A stretch of 64,000 bases of DNA, from NCBI RefSeq assembly GCF_039538145.1, contig NZ_BAABBV010000001.1, forward strand, positions 2,542,001-2,606,000. The letters are read 5' to 3'. This document shows positions 26,141 through 34,264 of this stretch, one piece after another (the first letter of the stretch is position 1; each line of letters opens with the position of its first letter). Made by a program: the position numbers and the translations under genes. Below the pieces are notes generated by a model. That model ran no database searches. It was not told where the DNA came from and saw only the letters and a list, made by a program, of their open reading frames with translations. The stretch is from Gryllotalpicola daejeonensis (GTDB lineage Bacteria > Actinomycetota > Actinomycetes > Actinomycetales > Microbacteriaceae).

Positions 26141-27459
26141 AGCGCACCACCATCACCGCGGTCATCGCCGGCGCGGCGATCGCCGCCGTCGCCCTGACCG
26201 GCTGCTCGAGCGGCTCCGCCGGCGGAGCCGACTCGTCGAAGGGCGCGCCGACGCTGTCGCCCGACAAGAAGGTCACGATCACGTTCGCCGAGGCGATGGC
26301 CTCCGGCGCCCTCAAGACCGAGCTCGAGAAGGTGACGAAGGAGTTCGAGGCGAAGAATCCGAACATCACCGTCACTCTGCAGGCGCAGCCCGACTACGGC
26401 ACGCTCAAGACCAAGGTCGACGCGGCCGTCACCGCGGGAACCCCGCCGACCATCGCGCAGGTGTATGGCGACTGGGCCGCCGCCTACGCGCAGTCCGATG
26501 TGCTCGAACCGCTCACCGACTACGCGGCGGCCGACCCGTCGGCGACCGACGGCCTCTACAAGGGCATCAAGAACAGCCTCTACATCGACAAGAAGCTCTA
26601 CATGTGGCCGTTCAACGCGAGCACCGTCGTCGCGTTCTACAACCCCGAGCTGCTGAAGGCCGCGGGCGTCGAGGCGCCCAAGACCTGGGACGACTTCGCG
26701 ACGGTCGCCAAGGCGGTGTCGAAGGACGGCGTCGTCGCGCTGCCGATGGACCCGGGCTCGTCGTCGGGCCCCGCGGGCGGCACGACCGTCTACGAGCTCA
26801 TGGCTCAGGCGAACGGCACGCCGGTGTTCAAGGAGGACGGCACCCCGCAGTTCGACTCCGACGCCGCCGTCAAGGCGCTCACCACGCTCGTCGACCTGAA
26901 GAAGGCCGGCGCCGTGCAGACCGGCACGAACTACCCCGGCGAGACCGCACTCGGCGCGCAGAAGGGCGTCTTCGACATCTCGACGTCGACGAGCTTCTAC
27001 TACGACCAGCAGGCCGTCGGCGGCAAGTTCGACCTCGCCGTCGCGCCGGTGCCGAGCGCCGCTGACGGAACGCGCGTGAACCAGATCAACGGCACCAACA
27101 TCGCGATGTTCAACAAGGCGACCGACGACCAGAAGGCCGCGGCCTGGAAGTACATGCAGTTCCTCACCGAGGCCGAGACGCAGAGCGAGTGGGCGCAGGC
27201 CACCGGCTACCTGCCCGTGAATCCGAAGACCCTCGAGCTCGACGACATGAAGACCTACATCGCGAAGAACCCGTACGTCACCTTCGCCAGCCAGGACCTC
27301 GCCAACTCCTCGGCGACCCCGCCGTACGCGTGGGTCGAAGAGGCGTCGGGTGACCTCGCCGCCGCCCTGCAGTCGGCGCTTGCGGGGAACGCCACCCCCG
27401 AGGCGGCGCTGAAGGACGCGCAGGACAAGGCCGAGAAGGCCATGGCTGCGGCGCAGTAG
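26137..27459 (+). CDS. Extracellular solute-binding lipoprotein (family 1)
   Basis: This is a 440-residue binding protein. The signal has a lipobox VALTGC with Cys at residue 23, then a Ser/Gly linker. The mature part follows the family-1 pattern: KVTITFAEAMASGALKTELEKVTKEFEAKNPNITV, PPTIAQVYGDWAAAYAQSDVLEPL, MWPFNASTVVAFYNPELLKAAGV, and FLTEAETQSEWAQATGYLPV. It delivers a carbohydrate or glycerophosphodiester-like ligand to the flanking permeases (25112 and 27561). Permease, binding protein, permease is an unusual order; the binding protein is more often first. The ATG overlaps the previous stop by four bases. A 15-bp tandem repeat follows the stop. Confidence 0.9.
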   Translation: MKRTTITAVIAGAAIAAVALTGCSSGSAGGADSSKGAPTLSPDKKVTITFAEAMASGALKTELEKVTKEFEAKNPNITVTLQAQPDYGTLKTKVDAAVTAGTPPTIAQVYGDWAAAYAQSDVLEPLTDYAAADPSATDGLYKGIKNSLYIDKKLYMWPFNASTVVAFYNPELLKAAGVEAPKTWDDFATVAKAVSKDGVVALPMDPGSSSGPAGGTTVYELMAQANGTPVFKEDGTPQFDSDAAVKALTTLVDLKKAGAVQTGTNYPGETALGAQKGVFDISTSTSFYYDQQAVGGKFDLAVAPVPSAADGTRVNQINGTNIAMFNKATDDQKAAAWKYMQFLTEAETQSEWAQATGYLPVNPKTLELDDMKTYIAKNPYVTFASQDLANSSATPPYAWVEEASGDLAAALQSALAGNATPEAALKDAQDKAEKAMAAAQ

Positions 27460-27485
27460 ACCTGCGCAGGCATCCGTTCTCGCTC

Positions 27486-27545
27486 AAACCCAGAACCTGC
27501 AAACCCAGAACCTGCAAACCCAGAACCTGCAAACCCAGAACCTGA
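27486..27545 (+). repeat. 15-bp tandem repeat, four copies, ahead of a permease gene
   Basis: The unit AAACCCAGAACCTGC occurs three times perfectly and a fourth time with its last base changed, from 27486 to 27545. A degenerate stretch (ATGTTCAGAAACTGAATGT) continues to the start codon at 27561. It fills the gap between the binding protein and the second permease. Copy-number change would alter the leader length. Confidence 0.9.
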
Positions 27546-27560
27546 ATGTTCAGAAACTGA

Positions 27561-28391
27561 ATGTCTAGAAGTCGAACCCGGCGGGGCCGCGCCATCGCGG
27601 CGGTGGTCGCCGTGATCGTCGGGCTGGCGTTCCTCGCCCCGCTGCTGTGGGTGCTGATCACCAGCCTGTCGACCCACGGCGACGTCTACCGCTTCCCACC
27701 CAGACTGTGGCCGGCCTGGCAGTGGGCGAACTACGCCCGCGCCTGGTCGGCGGCGCCGTGGGTGCGGTACTTCGTCAACACCGTGTTCATCGGGGCGTGC
27801 ACCGTCGCCCTGGTGCTCGTGACGTCGGTCCTCGCCGGGTTCGCCTTCGCCCGCATGCGCTTCCTCGGGCGCACGCCCCTCTTCCTGCTCGTGCTCGCCG
27901 TGATGATGGTGCCGCAGACGGTGCTCATCATTCCGAACTACGTGATCGCCTCGCGGCTGCACCTGCTCGACACCTACTGGATCCAGATCCTGCCGTTCGG
28001 GGCATCCGTCTTCGGCATCTTCCTGCTGCGGCAGTTCTTCCTCTCGATCCCGAGCGAGATCTTCGAGGCCGCTCAGCTCGACGGCGCCGGCCCCGTGCGC
28101 CTGGCCTTCCAGATCGCCGGCCCGCTCGCGCGCCCGTCGCTGATCCTCGTCGGGCTCAACACGTTCATGGGCGCGTGGAACTCGTTCGTGTGGCCGTACA
28201 TCATGACCACCTCCGACTCGATCCGCCCCATCGAGGTCGGCCTGAACGCGTTCTACGGCGTGAACGGCACCGACTGGACGACGCTCTCGGCCGCCGTTGT
28301 CTTCACCACCATCCCGATCGTCGTGCTCTTCCTGTTCCTTCAGAAGTACTTCGTGACCGGCCTCTATTCGACCTCAGGAGCAGTCAGATGA
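27561..28391 (+). CDS. Sugar ABC transporter permease, MalG/UgpE type
   Basis: This is a 276-residue permease with six membrane segments. It starts MSRSRTRRGRAIAAVVAVIVGLAFLAPLLWVL, and the coupling motif EAAQLDGAGPVRLAFQIAGPLARP is near residue 170. With the 25112 permease it forms the heterodimeric channel fed by the 26137 binding protein. The ATG at 27561 follows the tandem repeat; there is no clear Shine-Dalgarno site, and the repeat may affect translation. The stop overlaps the ATG of the next gene (ATGA). No ABC ATPase lies in the operon, so a shared ATPase is likely. Confidence 0.9.
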   Translation: MSRSRTRRGRAIAAVVAVIVGLAFLAPLLWVLITSLSTHGDVYRFPPRLWPAWQWANYARAWSAAPWVRYFVNTVFIGACTVALVLVTSVLAGFAFARMRFLGRTPLFLLVLAVMMVPQTVLIIPNYVIASRLHLLDTYWIQILPFGASVFGIFLLRQFFLSIPSEIFEAAQLDGAGPVRLAFQIAGPLARPSLILVGLNTFMGAWNSFVWPYIMTTSDSIRPIEVGLNAFYGVNGTDWTTLSAAVVFTTIPIVVLFLFLQKYFVTGLYSTSGAVR

Positions 28392-29785
28392 CCCATGCCG
28401 ATCCCACCGGGCGCCCGCCTCGCACGACCATCGAGTTCTACGGCGGGCTCGGCGTCATCGGCTCGTCGAAGATCGTCGTGCGGCACGGCGACTCGCGCGT
28501 GCAGCTCGACATGGGCCTCGACATCCCGAACGGCGAGGACCTGATGGCAGCGCCCGTCGGCCTCGGCAGCCGCCACGGGCGGGAGCTCGCCGACCTGCTG
28601 CGCATCGGCGCGGCGCCGCGCCTGCCCGGCGTGTACGACGCGCGCTGGCTCGGCGACGATGTCGCCGATGAGGAGCTGATGGCGGATGCCGCAGGGCCGC
28701 ACGCACTGTTCATCAGCCACGCCCACCTCGACCACATGGGGCTCGTCGGCTTCGTGCGGCCGTCGGTGCCGATCTACGCGACGGGGACGACCGTCGAGCT
28801 GCTGCGCGCGCTCGCCGCGTCGGGCGAGGGCGTGCTGGGCGGCGTCGAGCCCGATTGGCGCGTGATCGAATTCGGGGCGCCCGTGACGGTCGGCGACCTC
28901 ACCGTGCAGGCGCTGCCGGTCGATCACGACGTCCCTGGAGCCTGCGGATTCCTCGTCACGACCCCCGAGGGCCGCATCGCGTTCACGGGCGACCTGCGTT
29001 TCCACGGCGAAGAGGCCGAGCTCAGCTACGACTTCACCGCTGCCGTCGCCGGTGTCGACGTCCTGATCACCGAGGGCACGGCCCTGTCGTGGGAGCCGCA
29101 GGGGGACACGCCGACGAGTGAGCGGGACGTGGTGGATCGCTTCCGCGGCGCGCTGGCCGAGGCATCCGGACTGGTTCTCATCGCCCTGTACCCGCGCAAC
29201 GTGGGCCGCGCGATGCAGCTCGCCCTTGCGGCGCGTGAGGCGGGGCGAACGCTGGTCTGGCCGGGCCGGGTCGCAGCGCTGTTCGCGCGGCTGGGGTGGC
29301 AGGGCATCGTCACGTGGGACGCCTCGCGCCCGCAGGCGTGCGGGCATCTCGAGGCGGTCGCGCAGGCGCAGGCCGACGGATTCCCCGTCGAGACCGTCTC
29401 GCTCGGCGAGGTGCAGGCCGCGCCCGAGCGCTTCGTCGTCATGCCGGACCCGCACGACCTGCCCAGTCTGCTCGACCTGCCGCTCGTGCCCGGCGACGTG
29501 CTGCTGCACTCGAACGGGCAGCCGCTGGGCGACTTCGACACGTGGTGGCGTCCGTTCACCGCGTGGCTCGCGAAGCTGGGCGTCGAGCTGCGCTTCGCGG
29601 GCTCGAGCGGGCACGCGACCGCGGACGATCTGCACGCGATGGTCGAGCGGGTCGCGCCGCGGGTCGTGTTCCCGATCCACAGCTTCAGCCCGCGGCGGCT
29701 GCAGGTGCCGAGCGGCACGCGCCGCGTGATCGCGGAGTACGGCGTGCGCTACGGTCTCGACGGCGAGGCGGTGCCGGGGCGCTGA
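28388..29785 (+). CDS. Metallo-beta-lactamase-fold hydrolase, beta-CASP-like
   Basis: This is a 465-residue protein. The zinc motif is SHAHLDHMG near residue 118, and the second metal region is FTGDLRFHGEE near residue 202. A middle segment (LIALYPRNVGRAMQLALAAREAGRT) and late PRVVFPIHSFSPRRLQV resemble the beta-CASP layout of RNase J/CPSF-type enzymes, but nuclease activity is not shown. The ATG overlaps the permease stop (ATGA), so it belongs to the sugar ABC operon, where a metallo-hydrolase is unexpected; a phosphodiesterase acting on the imported ligand is one possibility. The frame is open much further upstream, but that region is the permease gene read in another frame. Confidence 0.82.
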   Translation: MTHADPTGRPPRTTIEFYGGLGVIGSSKIVVRHGDSRVQLDMGLDIPNGEDLMAAPVGLGSRHGRELADLLRIGAAPRLPGVYDARWLGDDVADEELMADAAGPHALFISHAHLDHMGLVGFVRPSVPIYATGTTVELLRALAASGEGVLGGVEPDWRVIEFGAPVTVGDLTVQALPVDHDVPGACGFLVTTPEGRIAFTGDLRFHGEEAELSYDFTAAVAGVDVLITEGTALSWEPQGDTPTSERDVVDRFRGALAEASGLVLIALYPRNVGRAMQLALAAREAGRTLVWPGRVAALFARLGWQGIVTWDASRPQACGHLEAVAQAQADGFPVETVSLGEVQAAPERFVVMPDPHDLPSLLDLPLVPGDVLLHSNGQPLGDFDTWWRPFTAWLAKLGVELRFAGSSGHATADDLHAMVERVAPRVVFPIHSFSPRRLQVPSGTRRVIAEYGVRYGLDGEAVPGR

Positions 29786-29796
29786 GCTGGCCGGCG

Positions 29797-29865
29797 GGTC
29801 ACCGATTCGGGAGATTCGGGCGCCGGCACCGGCGGGTCGCGCCGGGTGAGGCCGAATCGGTGACC
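29797..29865. terminator. Long-stem terminator between the MBL gene and lacI-type gene
   Basis: The 14-bp arms GGTCACCGATTCGG (29797-29810) and its exact complement (29852-29865) enclose a GC-rich 41-base loop that can pair internally. It lies between convergent stops, so a bidirectional terminator is likely. Confidence 0.7.
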
Positions 29866-29870
29866 TGCGG

Positions 29871-30980
29871 TCACGGCGCTGGCGGCCGTGCCGTCGTCGA
29901 CCGCACCACGAGCTCGTAGGGCAGGTCGATCTGCAGCGCGCTGTCGCCCTCATGCGGCTGCAGCTCGGTCATGAGCACGTCGACGGCCCGCCGCCCCTGC
30001 ACATCGGGGTGCTGCGCGACCGTGGTGAGGCCGAAGAACGGCGAGAGCTCGTGGTCGTCGACGCCGATCACGGAGACATCGCGCGGCACGCTCAAGCCGA
30101 GGTCGCGAGCTGCCAGCAGGCATCCGATCGCCATCTCGTCTGACGCCGCGACGATCGCCGTCGGTCGGGCGTCGGGGCGCCCCAGCAGCTGCTTGGCGGC
30201 GTGGTAGCCGCCCTGCATCGTGAAGTCGGCTGCGGCGTAGAGGTCGTCGCCCGTGGCGAGCCCGTGTCGGGCCATGGCGGTGTCGTAGCCGAGGCGGCGG
30301 GCCGAGCCGAGGTGGAAGTCGGCGTCGAGCTCGACCGCGCCGCCGACGTGCGCCACTCGCGTGTGCCCCAAGCCGATCAGGTGCTCGGTCGCGAGCGCCG
30401 AGACGCGCTCGTTGTCGATGACGAGGCTGCGCACGCCCGGGATGAGCCCGCCCACGCACACCAGCGGCTTGCCGAGCGTGAGCAGACGGGCGACCTCGTC
30501 GTCTGTCAGCTCGAGGGCGACCGCGAGCACGGCGTCGACGCGTTTGCGCAGCAGGAAGTTCTCGAAGACGCTCTCGCGAGCCTGCGCGCCGCCCCCGTCG
30601 AGGACGTAGAGCGTGAGGTCGTACCCACGCTCGCGCAGCGTCGCCGCCGCGCCCTCGACGAGCGTGGAGAAGTACCAGGTGTTGAGGTACGGAATGACGA
30701 CCCCGACGTTGCGCGTGCGCCCTGAGGCGAGGCTCGACGCGTTCGACGAGACGACGTAGCCGAGCTCTTGGGCCACGCGCTCGACCTTCGCGCGCGTGGC
30801 CGCAGAGACACGCCCATTGCCGCTGAGGGCCCGTGAGACCGTCGCCGCCGAGACGCCGGCGAGCTTCGCGACATCGGTGATGCCGAGAGAGCCCGCGCTC
30901 GCCGGGCGCGGGGGCACCGGCGGCTGCGTCGGCGGCTGAGCCGACGCTCCGCCGACCGCGCCCGGCAGCGTGTCGGTCAT
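29871..30980 (-). CDS. LacI family transcriptional regulator of the maltodextrin locus
   Basis: This is a 369-residue regulator. The LacI helix-turn-helix is ITDVAKLAGVSAATVSRALSGNGRVS near residue 33, followed by the hinge LASGRTRNVGVVIPYL and a periplasmic-binding-like sugar domain to the end. An unusual Pro-rich extension precedes the DNA-binding domain (residues 1-28, PPTQPPVPPRP). It follows the alpha-glucosidase gene with a nine-base gap, so the two form an operon. LacI-type operators between the glucosidase and malE point to autoregulation and control of the transporter operon by an alpha-glucoside. Which sugar is the inducer is not known. Confidence 0.9.
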   Translation of the reverse strand: MTDTLPGAVGGASAQPPTQPPVPPRPASAGSLGITDVAKLAGVSAATVSRALSGNGRVSAATRAKVERVAQELGYVVSSNASSLASGRTRNVGVVIPYLNTWYFSTLVEGAAATLRERGYDLTLYVLDGGGAQARESVFENFLLRKRVDAVLAVALELTDDEVARLLTLGKPLVCVGGLIPGVRSLVIDNERVSALATEHLIGLGHTRVAHVGGAVELDADFHLGSARRLGYDTAMARHGLATGDDLYAAADFTMQGGYHAAKQLLGRPDARPTAIVAASDEMAIGCLLAARDLGLSVPRDVSVIGVDDHELSPFFGLTTVAQHPDVQGRRAVDVLMTELQPHEGDSALQIDLPYELVVRSTTARPPAP

Positions 30981-30989
30981 CTGAGACTC

Positions 30990-32657
30990 CTAGGCAGTGA
31001 TGAGCCAGGCGGTGGTGTCGGGCGGAAGGTTCCGGCCGACCGGGGCGCTCGCGCCGAGCACGCGACCGTCGGGCAGGTAGAGATCCCAGCTGCCGAGGTT
31101 CGCGATGACGGTGACCTCGCCGTTGCGCAGCGCGATCACGTCCTCGCCGAAGCCGTCGAGCAACTCGATGTCGGCGTTCGCGCCCAGCCCGTACTGCGCG
31201 CGCAGGTCGATCAGCTCGCGATACATCGACAGGGTCGAAGCCGGGTCGGATTCCTGCACGTCACGCGCGTACTCGGCCCACAGCTCGGGTTGCGGCAGCC
31301 AGGAGGCGCCGGTCTTGTTGAACCCGTACGCAGGGGCATCCGCCTCCCACGGGATCGGCACGCGGCATCCGTCGCGCCCGTATCGCTCGCCGCCCGTGCG
31401 GAACCACGTCGGGTCCTGACGCACCTCGTCGGGCAGGTCGACGATCTCGGGAAGGCCGAGCTCTTCGCCCTGGTAGAGGTAGGCGGAGCCGGGAAGCGAG
31501 AGCATCAGCGCCGTCGCAGCGCGTGCGCGGCGCAGCGCGAAGTGGCGCTCGGGCAGGCGCTTGAGGTCACGCGGGCCGAGGCCGGCGCCCTGCTGGTTCT
31601 CGAACGAGATTGCGAGGCGCGTGGCGTGCCGCACGACGTCGTGGTTCGAGAGCACCCAGGTCGACGGCGCGCCGACGGCGGCGAAGGCGTCGATCGAGTC
31701 GCGGATGACCTCGCGCAATGTCTCGGCCTGCCAGTGCGTCTCGAGGTAGGTGAAGTTGAAGGTCTGCTGCATCTCGTCGGGGCGCACCCAGAGCGCGAGG
31801 CGCGAGAGCGGCTCGACCCAGGCCTCACCGCACAGGGCGCGGTCGCCGTCGTACTCTGCGAGCACCTGGTGCCACTCGCGGTAGATCTCGTGCACGCCGT
31901 CTTGGCCCCAGTAGGGCGCGAGCTCGGGCTCGTCCTCGTCGTCCTCGGCGCCGGGCCGGCCACCCATCGACCCGGCCGACTTCGGCGGCGTGTAGTCGGG
32001 CAGGCCCTCGGCCTTCACGAGGCCGTGGGCGACGTCGACGCGGAACCCGTCGACCCCCAGGTCGAGCCAGAAGCGCAGGATGTCGCGGAAGGCGGCGCGC
32101 ACCAGCGGGGACTGCCAGTTGAGGTCGGGCTGCGACTCGTCGAAGAGGTGCAGGTACCACTGGCCAGGGGTGCCGTCGGGGTTCGTCACTCGCGTCCAGG
32201 CGGAGCCGCCGAAGACGGACTCCCAATTGTTCGGGGGCAGCGCGCCGTTCTCACCCTTGCCCTCGCGGAACATGTACCAGTCGCGCTCCGGCGAGCCGGG
32301 ACCGGCGGCGAGCGCCGCCTGGAACCACTTGTGCTGGTCGGAGGTGTGGTTCGGGACGAGGTCGATGATGACGCGCAGGCCGAGCTCGTGCGCACGGGCG
32401 ATCAGCGCCTTCGCGTCGTCGAGCGTGCCGAAGACGGGATCGACGTCGGTGTAGTCCGCGACGTCGTAACCCGCGTCGCGCTGCGGCGACGTCATGAACG
32501 GCGAGAGCCAGACCGCGTCGGCGCCCAGGTCGCGCACGGCCGAAAGGCGTGCGGTGATGCCGGGAAGATCCCCGATGCCGTCTCCATTCGAGTCGGCGAA
32601 GGAACGCGGATAGATCTGGTAGATCACGGCTGAGCGCCACCATTGAGCGTCTGTCAT
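30990..32657 (-). CDS. GH13 alpha-glucosidase / oligo-1,6-glucosidase
   Basis: This is a 555-residue cytoplasmic glycoside hydrolase of family GH13. It begins VIYQIYPRSFADSNGDGIGDLPGI. The nucleophile Asp lies in GFRVDVAHG near residue 204, the acid/base Glu in CGEAWVEP near 276, and the stabilising Asp in LSNHDVVRH near 337. LVPNHTS near 112 is the usual first conserved region. It hydrolyses imported maltooligosaccharides or isomaltose to glucose. The ATG at 32657 has GAGG upstream and is preferred to a GTG at 32666. It is divergent from malE across a region rich in LacI-type operators. Confidence 0.93.
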   Translation of the reverse strand: MTDAQWWRSAVIYQIYPRSFADSNGDGIGDLPGITARLSAVRDLGADAVWLSPFMTSPQRDAGYDVADYTDVDPVFGTLDDAKALIARAHELGLRVIIDLVPNHTSDQHKWFQAALAAGPGSPERDWYMFREGKGENGALPPNNWESVFGGSAWTRVTNPDGTPGQWYLHLFDESQPDLNWQSPLVRAAFRDILRFWLDLGVDGFRVDVAHGLVKAEGLPDYTPPKSAGSMGGRPGAEDDEDEPELAPYWGQDGVHEIYREWHQVLAEYDGDRALCGEAWVEPLSRLALWVRPDEMQQTFNFTYLETHWQAETLREVIRDSIDAFAAVGAPSTWVLSNHDVVRHATRLAISFENQQGAGLGPRDLKRLPERHFALRRARAATALMLSLPGSAYLYQGEELGLPEIVDLPDEVRQDPTWFRTGGERYGRDGCRVPIPWEADAPAYGFNKTGASWLPQPELWAEYARDVQESDPASTLSMYRELIDLRAQYGLGANADIELLDGFGEDVIALRNGEVTVIANLGSWDLYLPDGRVLGASAPVGRNLPPDTTAWLITA

Positions 32658-32687
32658 AGCCCTCACTTTATGCCACCGCCTTCGGTG

Positions 32688-32798
32688 TGCAAACGATTAC
32701 GCAAAGTGGCCATTGGGCTGAACCGGTTCGGCGCGAAATGGGGTCAAATCGTGATTGAGAAGCGCTTTTCGCGTGTGGTAGGAATGAAAACGCTTCCA
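32688..32798. promoter_or_regulatory. LacI-type operators between the alpha-glucosidase gene and malE
   Basis: Four CG-centred palindromes lie in this divergent promoter region. Two fit the LacI-family consensus well: TGCAAACGATTACGCA (32688-32703) and TGAAAACGCTTCCA (32785-32798), the latter matching TGNAANCGNTTNCA at every fixed position. GAACCGGTTC (32720-32729) and GAAGCGCTTTTC (32759-32770) are weaker. They suggest control of both directions by the regulator at 29871. Confidence 0.75.
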
Positions 32799-32931
32799 GC
32801 CGACACGGTCGTCGGCGATCACAGCGACCACAGCAATGAACGTCTCGCGCGCACCAGAGCCGGTGTGCGCGACGCGTGCGGCTCGGCGTCGAGCCGGCAC
32901 GACAAGACATGCACTGAAGGAGAACTTCGCA

Positions 32932-34176
32932 ATGAAGAAACGTTCCATCTACCTGATCGGCGGCGCGGCGGCGCTCGCGCTGTCGCTCACGGCGTGCGGC
33001 GGCAACAGCGGCACCGCAGACAAGGGCTCCGCACCGGCGAAGCACACCGCGGTGACGTTGAGCGTCTGGGGACCGCAGGAGGACCAGACGGACGCGAACT
33101 CGTGGCTTCCCGTGCAGGAGGCGGCGTTTGCGAAGGCCCACCCTGAGTACACGATCACGTGGAAGAACGCAGTGGTCGCTGAGGGCGACGCGGCGACGAC
33201 CGTCAAGCAGGACCCGAGCTCGGCGGCCGACGTGTACATGTTCGCCAACGACCAGCTCGGCACCCTCGTGGAGGCCAACGCCATCGGCGTGCTGCCGCCT
33301 GCCTCGGTCGCCCAGGTGAAGAAGCAGAACACCAAGGTCATGACCGAGTCCGTCACGGGCACCGACAAGAAGCTCTACGGCGTCCCCTACACGGCCAACA
33401 CGTGGTTCATGTACTACAACACCGCGAAGTTCACCGCCGATGACGCCAAGAACCTCGACGCGATGCTCGCCAAGGGCAAGGTCGCGTTCCCGATCGACAA
33501 CTCGTGGTACCTCCCGGCGTTCTACACCGGCAACGGCAGCACGCTGTTCGGCGCGGACGGCACCGACGAGTCCGCCGGCTTCGGCTTCACCGGCCAGGGC
33601 GCGACCGACGTGACCAAGTACCTCACGACCCTCGTGAAGAACAAGAACTTCGTCGACGACGTGAACGGCTCGGGTCTCGCCGGCCTCCAGCACGGCAGGA
33701 TCGACGCGTACTTCTCCGGCTCGTGGGACGCTGCCGCCGTCAAAGCGGCGCTCGGCGCGAACTACGGAGCGGCTCAGCCGGCCAGCTACACGCTCGACGG
33801 CAAGCAGGTCCAGCTGAAGGCCTTCGCGGGCTCCAAGGCCGTCGCCTTCAACCCGAACGCGAAGAACCCGAAGGCCGCCGCCGAATTCGCGGCGTTCCTC
33901 GGCTCGACCAAGGCGCAGAAGTCGCACTACACGCTGCGCGGCATCATCCCGTCGGACAAGTCGCTCGCGGACGAGTCGTCCATCGCGGCCGACCCGGTCG
34001 CGGTCGCGCAGATGAACACGACCAAGAACGCGTCGATCCTTCAGCCGACCGTGCCCTCGATGGGCAACTTCTGGGACCCGACGGCCGCGTTCGGCAAGGC
34101 GATCCTGTCCGGTGATGTGAACGCGTCCAATGCCGCCGCGAAGACGGAGGCATGGAACGCGAGCATGAACAAGTAG
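32932..34176 (+). CDS. malE: Maltose/maltodextrin-binding lipoprotein MalE
   Basis: This is a 414-residue substrate-binding protein. The signal peptide ends with lipobox LTAC (Cys 22) and a Gly/Ser linker. The maltose-binding pattern is visible: VTLSVWGPQEDQ, SSAADVYMFANDQLGTLVEANAIGVLP, YGVPYTANTWFMYYN, and the late MGNFWDPTAAFGKAILSGD. It supplies the permeases MalF and MalG that follow. The ATG at 32932 has AAGGAG nine bases upstream; the longer frame from 32836 would add an Arg-rich tail before the signal and is rejected. The operon is under the LacI operators just upstream. Confidence 0.92.
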   Translation: MKKRSIYLIGGAAALALSLTACGGNSGTADKGSAPAKHTAVTLSVWGPQEDQTDANSWLPVQEAAFAKAHPEYTITWKNAVVAEGDAATTVKQDPSSAADVYMFANDQLGTLVEANAIGVLPPASVAQVKKQNTKVMTESVTGTDKKLYGVPYTANTWFMYYNTAKFTADDAKNLDAMLAKGKVAFPIDNSWYLPAFYTGNGSTLFGADGTDESAGFGFTGQGATDVTKYLTTLVKNKNFVDDVNGSGLAGLQHGRIDAYFSGSWDAAAVKAALGANYGAAQPASYTLDGKQVQLKAFAGSKAVAFNPNAKNPKAAAEFAAFLGSTKAQKSHYTLRGIIPSDKSLADESSIAADPVAVAQMNTTKNASILQPTVPSMGNFWDPTAAFGKAILSGDVNASNAAAKTEAWNASMNK

Positions 34177-34191
34177 CTCGCGACACTCTCT

Positions 34192-34233
34192 GGTCAGGTC
34201 TCGGGTGCGCCACCGGCGGCCCGAGACCTGACC
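34192..34233 (+). terminator. Intercistronic hairpin between malE and malF
   Basis: The perfect 14-bp stem GGTCAGGTCTCGGG (34192-34205) with its complement at 34220-34233 and a 14-base loop lacks a T-run. Similar hairpins after binding-protein genes reduce read-through or protect the 3' end of the upstream message, giving more binding protein than permease. Confidence 0.75.
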
Positions 34234-34264
34234 TGGTCGCTGCACACAATGAGGTGGTAGACGA

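Noticed and set aside
27486..27545. CRISPR array
   Set aside because: The 15-bp units are directly adjacent with no spacers and there are no cas genes.
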